Assembly: GCA_964464925.1 (NCBI GenBank)
Contig: CAYXLI010000016.1
Coordinates: 1-64,000, forward strand
Length of the DNA: 64,000 bases
Source of the DNA: CAYXLI01 sp964464925
GTDB lineage: Bacteria > Acidobacteriota > Terriglobia > Bryobacterales > Bryobacteraceae
Reading direction: 5' to 3'
Of this stretch, positions 18,067 through 23,722 are shown piece after piece. Numbering within the stretch: the first letter of the stretch is position 1; every line of letters begins with the position of its first letter. The notes beneath the pieces are model-generated. The model had not been told where the DNA came from and ran no database searches. It saw nothing but the letters and a program-made list of their open reading frames with translations. The position numbers and the translations under genes are program-made.

Positions 18067-18096
18067 ACTTTATGATGAATTGCCGATGTATGTCAA
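18067..18096 (-). promoter_or_regulatory. sigma-70-type promoter of TonB receptor gene
   Basis: On the minus strand, TTGACA (18096-18091), an 18-base spacer, then TAAAGT (18072-18067). The predicted start of transcription falls near 18060, inside the LacI-type operator. This gives a leader of about 118 bases before the receptor ATG at 17942. Confidence 0.7.
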
Positions 18097-18139
18097 GGGG
18101 GTTCCAGTTAACTCACAGGTATCCACTAACGTGCGGACT

Positions 18140-19816
18140 CTAACGCTCCGGTTCACGGATCGTCAGGACGCGATTTGCAGGCATATTCGATAATTTCTGG
18201 AAGATTCCCGAGGGCCAGCGGATTTCTATTAGTTCGGCTGAATCGTCGGGCCCCAAACCGAAGTGCACCGGGCCGGCGCTGGAAGAAGCGTAACCTACGG
18301 CCGAAGTCACGTGATTGTATTGCGTAGCGGTTTTGCTCACTACCTTGATCTGGGCGCCTATACCGTCACGATTACTCTTATGCCCCTTCAGCGATAATTC
18401 GAGCCAGTGCGCTTCGCCTGGACTCTCGTTCATCCAGATCTCGGCGGGAGCATCCAGTGCGGTGACGACGACGTCCATGCGCCCGTCGCCGTTCAGATCA
18501 CCGGCCGCAGAACCGCGATGACGGCGGGGCGGCTGACTGGTCAATCCTGCCTCGGCCGTCCATGCATTGAACCGGGTGCCGCCCAGGTTGCGGAAGACGG
18601 TATTGTGCTGATCGACTGTGATTCGCGGGGCCGCAGCGGGAGACTGAACGTGTCCCCGAGTGACAAAGATATCTTTCCAGCCATCGTTATCGAGATCGAA
18701 AATCATAGCCGAGAACCCGGCCATCGGAAGACTGAGTGCGCCTATTTTGCTGTCGGTAGTTGCGTCTATGAAATCGCGCTTTCCGGTGTTTCTGAAAAAC
18801 GGGAATGTCTCATCATCGAGAGCCACGACGATGATATCCGGATAACCGTCGTTATCGATATCGCGGAAGTCGACACCCATTCCGGAGATGAACTCTCCGT
18901 TATCGCGCAGGGCGACATTCGCCTCGAACGCTGCCTCCTCGAAGACGCCGTTTCCTTTGTTGCGGAAGAAAGAATTGTAAAGCTTATCGTTTGCGACGAA
19001 GATGTCTACACGCCCGCTGCGGCCGGAATCGGCAACACCGACACCCATTCCCTTACCCGGATGGGCACGGATTCCGGACTCAGCGGACACGTCCTTGAAT
19101 GTTCCGTTGCCCAGATTCAGGAACAACTGGTTCGGCGTTTTCTTGTAGAACTTGGGGTGGCAATACTCGCGCCGTCCTTTGTAGTCACAGACAGGCTCGG
19201 TAGCGAAATCCCAGGCGACGTAGTTCACAACGAAGAGATCGAGAAGGCCATCATTGTTGACGTCCGCCCACGCTGCGCCGACGGACCACAGCGGGCCAAA
19301 GTCGGGATCGGGCTTACTCTCTAACCCAGCTTTCGCAGTCACATCGGAGAATGTGCCGTTGCAGTTATTGTGATAGAGCGTGTTGTGGTGCACACCTCCG
19401 ACGAAGATGTCCTTGCAGCCGTCATTATCAAAGTCGGCAATTGCCACGGCAGTGTCGTATCCTGTGCCGGCTAAACCCGAAGCGGCCGTCACATCGGCGA
19501 AATGCCCTTTTCCGTCACCCGCGAACAGACGGTTGGAGTATTTCGGAGAACTCTTCCGGAGGGTTCGGATATCCGCGCCATTGGTGAAGAAAATATCGAG
19601 ATTGCCGTCGTTGTTGAAATCGAAGATGCCAACTCCTCCGGCCATGGTCTCCGGAGCGTGACGCTCCAGTGTTTCTGAATTTTCCAGTTTGAAAGGGATT
19701 GCCTGGTAGTGGAAGCGGATGGGACTCTCGGCGGCAGGCAGGCTCCAGAGAAAGACAGCAGTGGCAAGTGAAACGAGTCCCAGAAGGATCGGGCGCTTAT
19801 CTGCGCGGCCTGGCAT
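18140..19816 (-). CDS. CRTAC1-family FG-GAP/ASPIC-UnbV repeat protein
   Basis: A 558-residue exported protein of the same architecture as the one at 6905-8515. A signal-like helix (PILLGLVSLATAVFLW) is followed by FG-GAP blades (IFDFNNDGNLDIFFTNG, IADFDNDGCKDIFVGG, WADVNNDGLLDLFVVN, FRDIDNDGYPDIIVVA, IFDLDNDGWKDIFVTRG, AGDLNGDGRMDVVVTA). One blade (VGVADSGRSGRVDIFVAN) has lost the usual D-x-D spacing. The ASPIC/UnbV end is HWLELSLKGHKSNRDGIGAQ then VHFGLG and IRWPSG. ATG 19816 is preferred to an in-frame GTG at 19834, though neither has a clear ribosome site. It lies just upstream of the LacI-controlled receptor promoter on the same strand and may be separately transcribed. Confidence 0.87.
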   Translation of the reverse strand: MPGRADKRPILLGLVSLATAVFLWSLPAAESPIRFHYQAIPFKLENSETLERHAPETMAGGVGIFDFNNDGNLDIFFTNGADIRTLRKSSPKYSNRLFAGDGKGHFADVTAASGLAGTGYDTAVAIADFDNDGCKDIFVGGVHHNTLYHNNCNGTFSDVTAKAGLESKPDPDFGPLWSVGAAWADVNNDGLLDLFVVNYVAWDFATEPVCDYKGRREYCHPKFYKKTPNQLFLNLGNGTFKDVSAESGIRAHPGKGMGVGVADSGRSGRVDIFVANDKLYNSFFRNKGNGVFEEAAFEANVALRDNGEFISGMGVDFRDIDNDGYPDIIVVALDDETFPFFRNTGKRDFIDATTDSKIGALSLPMAGFSAMIFDLDNDGWKDIFVTRGHVQSPAAAPRITVDQHNTVFRNLGGTRFNAWTAEAGLTSQPPRRHRGSAAGDLNGDGRMDVVVTALDAPAEIWMNESPGEAHWLELSLKGHKSNRDGIGAQIKVVSKTATQYNHVTSAVGYASSSAGPVHFGLGPDDSAELIEIRWPSGIFQKLSNMPANRVLTIREPER

Positions 19817-19892
19817 ACAAATCCAGCATGCCACGGACGACTGAGGGAGAAAATACAGTGACTGTCACCGTATTAGGAGGGCAGAAACACGT

Positions 19893-19933
19893 CAGCCGCA
19901 GAAGAACCATCCGACTCAGGCTCCCTGCGGCTG
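19893..19933 (-). terminator. possible weak terminator after Lys-rich peptide gene
   Basis: Perfect 9-bp arms CAGCCGCAG (19893-19901) and CTGCGGCTG (19925-19933) with a 23-base loop lie 11 bases past the stop of the small gene. There is no good T-run after the hairpin on the minus strand, so termination is uncertain. Confidence 0.35.
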
Positions 19934-19944
19934 GAGAGAAAAAA

Positions 19945-20085
19945 CTACTTCTTCTCTTCGGTCTTCTTGGCCTTCTTGGTCTTCTTTTCGGCCTTCTTGG
20001 TCTCGTCCTTCTTTTCGTCTGCGCCGAAAGCGCTGATTCCCATCACGAGGGAGAGGCCAAGCATCAGGGTCATGATCTTTTTCAT
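19945..20085 (-). CDS. 46-residue Lys-rich exported peptide
   Basis: A 46-residue ORF with ATG at 20085 and TAG at 19947-19945, preceded by AGGAG at a normal spacing. The first 21 residues are a clean signal peptide (KKIMTLMLGLSLVMGISAFG). The mature part is almost entirely Lys, Glu, Asp, Thr and Ala, with KK/AKK pairs (EKKDETKKAEKK and KKAKKTEEKK). It is likely secreted or periplasmic and strongly basic; a role in binding polyanions is possible but unproven. Similar short Lys/Thr-rich exported peptides recur in acidobacteria, from general knowledge. Its 5' region contains two perfect inverted repeats (20122-20137 and 20156-20193), suggesting regulation at the DNA or RNA level. It is easily missed by gene finders because of its size. 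Confidence 0.75.
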   Translation of the reverse strand: MKKIMTLMLGLSLVMGISAFGADEKKDETKKAEKKTKKAKKTEEKK

Positions 20086-20497
20086 GGTTCGTGTTTCTCC
20101 TAATTGGAACTTGTGACGATTCGTTCGTCTACGAACGCTATGATCTCAGCCGTTCATGAAGCATCGCTTAAGGTCGAATTAAAAATGCTTCATTTCGTAA
20201 CGCGACTTTGGGGATCGTGATACAGGACTAACCATCTTATTATCAGTAGATTAAACCACGCCTAAAAATTGTCACGAACGACATAAATTCACTCCCGTGA
20301 GGCTCATTTTTGGAACCCGGATCCCTCATGAGAGAAATCCGGTGTTTGGACGTCCCCGCACAAAACCTTCCCGCTGTACCCGTCTGCGGCGTATGCCGCT
20401 GAAGCAAATGGCCTTAGTATGGTTTTGTGGGGCTTCGGCCAGCGCTTATTGCGGTCTCCGCGGCTGCAAATAAACACGCGACCTTAGCCCCTCATTC
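20086..20497. other. structured intergenic region
   Basis: About 410 bases without a gene. Nearest the small peptide gene are CGTTCGT-CT-ACGAACG (20122-20137) and ATGAAGCAT (20156-20164) paired with ATGCTTCAT (20185-20193). Further away, an imperfect long palindrome (20354-20432) has a perfect inner hairpin GCGGC-GTAT-GCCGC (20386-20399). These look like operator or RNA secondary structure; none matches an RNA family I can name. Confidence 0.5.
20354..20432. repeat. 79-base imperfect palindrome, possible structured RNA or miniature element
   Basis: Outer arms CACAAAACC (20359-20367) and GGTTTTGTG (20421-20429) are extended by CCC/GGG pairs around one bulged G. Inside is a perfect 5-bp hairpin with a GTAT loop. 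It lies between the MBL-like gene end and the small peptide gene. It could be a REP-like element, a non-coding RNA, or a weak terminator of the prfB operon; it lacks a T-run. Confidence 0.45.
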
Positions 20498-21232
20498 CTA
20501 CTCAGCGGGTAAGGTCCAGCCCTCGCAGGGGCGGAAGATCTTGAACTTCTGGTCCGGCCGGAAGCCCAGCATGTGATCCGTAAACCGATCCAGGTCGCCC
20601 GGCGTGCAGTTCATCGGAACGAGCCATCGTGCTTCAACCTCGGCTGCCAGTGCAGCGGACTCCTCCACCGAGAAATGACCATTGCCGATGGGCAGCAGAG
20701 CTGCGGAAACGTTGTATGGCTTGAGGCGGTCCGCGAGTTCCTCATAGGGAGAGCCGGTCCCCGCGTGATATATCGTGAACGAACCGAAGCGCACGAGATA
20801 TCCCAGATAGGGGTAGCCTCCTAGCGGCGTATAGTGGAGTCCGCCGTGGCTGGAAGGCACCGAATAGACCCGACCGTAGACTCCGAGCTTGAAGTACTCC
20901 ACCCGGAGATCCGCATCCGTGGTCGTCATCCGGTGATAGTTCACACCAGCCGCTTTCAGCACATCCGCACGGCTCTTCGGAAGGATTACCTTGGCGTGGC
21001 GGGAAGCGTTCAAAATCTCCGCAGTAGGATCTGCGCCGGAGGGCGTCTCGACATGCGTGCGAAGAATCATGTCCGCATGTTGAATCTGATTTGGGTTCCA
21101 GCCGGGAGGCAGCACAGGGTCGATGTAGAAGATGATCGAGTGATACTTCACGACGAAGCCTGCTCCGCCGAGCCACCAGAGAGTTGGAGTGAGGCTAGGA
21201 GTATTCTCGATAGCTTCGAGGACCGGGTTCAT
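20498..21232 (-). CDS. UlaG-like MBL-fold protein with degenerate metal motif
   Basis: A 244-residue metallo-beta-lactamase-fold protein starting at ATG 21232, which overlaps the sua5 stop (ATGA). A longer open frame upstream only shadows sua5. The fold is recognised by TLWWLGGAGFVVKY, IIFYIDPVL, a central YSVPSSHGG strand, and FTIYHAGTGSPYEEL, followed by LLPIGNGHFSVEESAALAAEVEA as in UlaG-like hydrolases. The usual T-H-x-H-x-D-H metal motif is altered to RTHVETPSGAD, keeping only the first His, and the GDT after the later His is GTG. So canonical two-metal catalysis is doubtful; it may be an inactive or single-metal derivative. It is the last gene of the prfB-sua5 operon. Confidence 0.75.
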   Translation of the reverse strand: MNPVLEAIENTPSLTPTLWWLGGAGFVVKYHSIIFYIDPVLPPGWNPNQIQHADMILRTHVETPSGADPTAEILNASRHAKVILPKSRADVLKAAGVNYHRMTTTDADLRVEYFKLGVYGRVYSVPSSHGGLHYTPLGGYPYLGYLVRFGSFTIYHAGTGSPYEELADRLKPYNVSAALLPIGNGHFSVEESAALAAEVEARWLVPMNCTPGDLDRFTDHMLGFRPDQKFKIFRPCEGWTLPAE

Positions 21233-22140
21233 GACGTGTGCGCCGCACGCTTGAGGCGATCGCGGATGCCATCCCATTCTTCGGCGGACGGCACCGGTTC
21301 GACGGTAATACAGTCGATCGGCTCGCGATCCAGACGATGCAGTATATCGTACAGGCTGGCCGCGTACGCGGCGGGATCGGTAGGCATTTGGATGGCGAGA
21401 TAGGCTGGGCGCTCGGTTTGATGCCAGAGGTAGGCACAGCGGCCCTTCGGCTCCCGTCCAAGAACAAGCGGGGTGCGGGGCTGGTAGTGCCGTTCGTGCA
21501 TTCCCGGCGAGGAGTGCGCTTCGTCCTTCGCAGCGCCGGCGATCTGTATAGGCCCTATCACGGCTTCCATTTCCGCGCGCGATACCATGCCCGGGCGCAG
21601 AAGCGTAGGAGCCGCGACAAGCGACAGTACCGTCGATTCGATTCCGACGTTTGTCGGGCCGCCGTCGAGAATCATGTCCACTTTGTTTCCCAGGCCGGTT
21701 CGGACGTGCTCCGCGGTTGTTGGTGAGAGCTGAGTGAAGCGGTTCGCGCTCGGAGCAGCGATCGGTACGCCGGCTGTCCGGATGAGTTCGAGGGCAAGCG
21801 GATGTGCCGGGATGCGAATCCCAACTGTAGGCAGGCCGGCTGTGACCCGGTCCGGAATGTGCGGCTGCTTCGGAAGCACGAGGGTGAGCGGGCCTGGCCA
21901 GAAACGACGGGCGAGCACTTCGGCAAACGGCGGCCAAGTGGAAGCGACCGTTTGGGCCATGGCGATGCTGTCCACGTGAACGATCAGAGGGCTGGTGGGC
22001 GGACGTCCCTTGGCCTCGTAAATGCGCTCGACCGCAGCGGCATCCAGCGCGTTTGCACCGAGGCCATAGACGGTTTCCGTGGGGAACGCAACGAGCCGGC
22101 CGGCTCGAAGGAGTTCGGCCGCTCGTTGTAGATCGGGCAT
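21229..22140 (-). CDS. sua5: L-threonylcarbamoyladenylate synthase, Sua5 type
   Basis: A 303-residue cytoplasmic enzyme that makes threonylcarbamoyl-AMP from threonine, bicarbonate and ATP for the t6A37 modification of ANN-decoding tRNAs. The YrdC domain shows LLRAGRLVAFPTETVYGLG near the N-terminus, KGRPPTSPLIVHV with the nucleotide-binding Lys-Arg, and GVPIAAPSANRF. A C-terminal Sua5 domain begins at SPGMHERHYQPRTPL, which distinguishes Sua5 from the shorter TsaC. Start is ATG 22140 (MPDLQRAAELL), seven bases after the prfB stop; the longer open frame upstream is a prfB shadow. It is coupled to the MBL-fold gene downstream by ATGA. Confidence 0.93.
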   Translation of the reverse strand: MPDLQRAAELLRAGRLVAFPTETVYGLGANALDAAAVERIYEAKGRPPTSPLIVHVDSIAMAQTVASTWPPFAEVLARRFWPGPLTLVLPKQPHIPDRVTAGLPTVGIRIPAHPLALELIRTAGVPIAAPSANRFTQLSPTTAEHVRTGLGNKVDMILDGGPTNVGIESTVLSLVAAPTLLRPGMVSRAEMEAVIGPIQIAGAAKDEAHSSPGMHERHYQPRTPLVLGREPKGRCAYLWHQTERPAYLAIQMPTDPAAYAASLYDILHRLDREPIDCITVEPVPSAEEWDGIRDRLKRAAHTS

Positions 22141-22147
22141 AGCGGGT

Positions 22148-23282
22148 TTAGTCCAGGTCGTCTTTCGAGTCGCCTCCAGCGAGTTTGCCGGTGTGCTTCC
22201 AGACGAGAAAAGCGTGAATGAGTTGGTGGAGATCGCCGTCGAGGACACGATCCACGTCTCCGATGGACAGTTTCGTGCGGTGGTCCTTGATCATGCGGTA
22301 CGGCGCGAGCACATAGCTGCGAATCTGGGACCCGAAGTTGATCTCCAACTTGGTGTCTTCGAGTTTACGCTCTTCTTCGCGCTTCTTATCGAGTTCGAAC
22401 TCATACAGGCGGGCGCGGAGTTGTTTGATCGCGCTTGCACGGTTTTTGTGCTGCGAACGCTCATTCTGGCATTGCACGACGATGCCAGTGGGGAGGTGCG
22501 TCATGCGCACAGCCGAGTCTGTCCGGTTGACGTGCTGGCCTCCGGCGCCTCCGGCTCGAAACGTGTCCACGCGCAGATCTTCCTGCTTGATGTCGATCTT
22601 AATCTCGTCATCGATTTGAGGATAGACAAAGACGGAAGCAAACGATGTGTGGCGGCGGGCAGCCGAATCGAATGGCGAGATGCGGACGAGACGGTGCACG
22701 CCTATTTCCGATTGCAGCAGGCCGTACGCGTTTTCGCCATTGATTTCGACCGTAGCCGATTTGATGCCGGCACCGTCGCCTTCCAGCCGATCCGTGACGA
22801 CAGCCTCCATGCGATTGCGCTCGGCCCAGCGGAGATACATACGCAGGAGCATCTCCGCCCAATCCTGGCTCTCCGTGCCGCCGGCTCCGGGATGGATGGT
22901 GAGAATTGCGCTACGGGAATCGTTTTCGCCGGATAACAGCATGCCGGTCTGCAGTTCTTCCAGGCGTTCGGAGAAGGTTCGAAGTTCCTTCTGGAGATCG
23001 CCGCCGACATCTTCCCCTTCCCGCATGAGCTCGAAAAGCGTCTCCAGATCGCTGGTCATGTTTGCGATCTGAGAGTCGTGCGTGAGGCTCTCCTCCAGCC
23101 GCTTACGGTCCTGCATCACTTTTTGGCTGCGTTCGGGGGAGTTCCAAAAATCGGGGGAGCTAATCTGATCTTCCGTCTTGGCTAGTTCAGCCTTCTTTTT
23201 GGGAGCGTCAAAGATAGCTCCGCACAGCATCGGCTTGCTGACGGAGCGTAACGTACTCCCTTTCCATTTCTTCAAGAGTCAT
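22148..23282 (-). CDS. prfB: peptide chain release factor 2, with programmed +1 frameshift
   Basis: RF2 recognises UGA and UAA and triggers peptide release. The true start is ATG 23282 (TLEEMEREYVTLRQQADAVR). Codon 24 is CTT followed by an in-frame TGA at 23210-23208, and a +1 shift on CTT-TGA-C gives L-D-A-P and the rest of the protein, 377 residues in total. A GGAG three bases before TAT-CTT-TGA supplies the Shine-Dalgarno-like stimulator. The body has SPFDSAARRHTSF with the SPF stop-codon-recognition tripeptide and RAGGAGGQHVNRTDSA with the GGQ peptidyl-transferase motif. Reading only from 23275 gives a false N-terminus. Autoregulation: low RF2 favours frameshifting and so more RF2. First gene of an operon with sua5. 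Confidence 0.95.
23207..23222 (-). promoter_or_regulatory. prfB programmed +1 frameshift site
   Basis: On the minus strand GGAGCTATCTTTGAC: slippery CTT, in-frame TGA stop and following C, with an upstream GGAG three bases from TAT. This matches the known bacterial RF2 recoding signal in order and spacing. Confidence 0.93.
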
Positions 23283-23318
23283 CAATTTCAGTGTAAACGG
23301 GGCGACCCAGGCACTCTT

Positions 23319-23337
23319 CCCATCGACAGTCGATGGG
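23319..23337. promoter_or_regulatory. 19-bp palindromic operator candidate between prfB and padR
   Basis: Two perfect 9-base arms, CCCATCGAC and GTCGATGGG, flank a single A. The palindrome ends three bases before the -35 box of the padR promoter and lies 37-55 bases upstream of the divergent prfB start. It is a plausible site for PadR autoregulation, though its sequence is not the ATGT-N8-ACAT known for some PadR proteins. Confidence 0.55.
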
Positions 23338-23339
23338 GA

Positions 23340-23368
23340 TTGACAAGCGAGCCAATCAGGCGCATACT
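23340..23368 (+). promoter_or_regulatory. sigma-70-type promoter of padR-ADOP pair
   Basis: TTGACA at 23340-23345, a 17-base spacer, and CATACT at 23363-23368. Transcription should begin about 23375, leaving only about 11 bases before the ATG at 23386 with no Shine-Dalgarno, so the mRNA is nearly leaderless. Confidence 0.7.
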
Positions 23369-23385
23369 GCTCCTATCGATAAACG

Positions 23386-23712
23386 ATGGAAAGCCAAGAA
23401 CTCCTGCCCGGAACGCTCGAAATGCTGGTGCTGAAGAGCCTGACACAAGGTGCGATGCATGGTTACGGTATCGCGCAGCACCTCAAGGCCGTTTCGCAAG
23501 ACGTGCTCGAGGTAGGCGAGAGTTCGCTGTACCCTGCCCTGCAGCGTCTGCTGCTGAATGGATACGTCACGGCCGAATGGGGCGCATCGGAAAACAACCG
23601 CCGCGCGCGCTTTTATCAACTCACAGCCGCGGGGCGCAAGAAGCTGAGCAGCGAGCGTGAGAAGTTCAACCGCATGATTGTGGCAATTGAGCGCGTCATG
23701 CAGCCTGCTTGA
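23386..23712 (+). CDS. PadR-family transcriptional regulator
   Basis: A 108-residue winged-helix regulator: LLPGTLEMLVLKSLTQGAMHGYGI is the PadR signature, followed by VGESSLYPALQRLLLNGYVTAEW (recognition helix and wing) and RARFYQLTAAGRKKL, then a short C-terminal dimerisation helix, as in the short PadR-s2 type. In acidobacteria PadR genes commonly precede ADOP permease genes, as here with only 10 bases between. The ligand is unknown. A strong promoter and an adjacent 19-bp palindrome suggest autoregulation. Confidence 0.92.
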   Translation: MESQELLPGTLEMLVLKSLTQGAMHGYGIAQHLKAVSQDVLEVGESSLYPALQRLLLNGYVTAEWGASENNRRARFYQLTAAGRKKLSSEREKFNRMIVAIERVMQPA

Positions 23713-23722
23713 GAGGGAATTT

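Noticed and set aside
18407..19324. 305-residue plus-strand open frame
   Set aside because: Antisense shadow of the CRTAC1 gene at 18140-19816; repeats mirror the FG-GAP codons.
21233..21937. N-terminal extension of the MBL-fold gene
   Set aside because: The extension shadows sua5; the ATG at 21232 fits ATGA coupling and the fold start.
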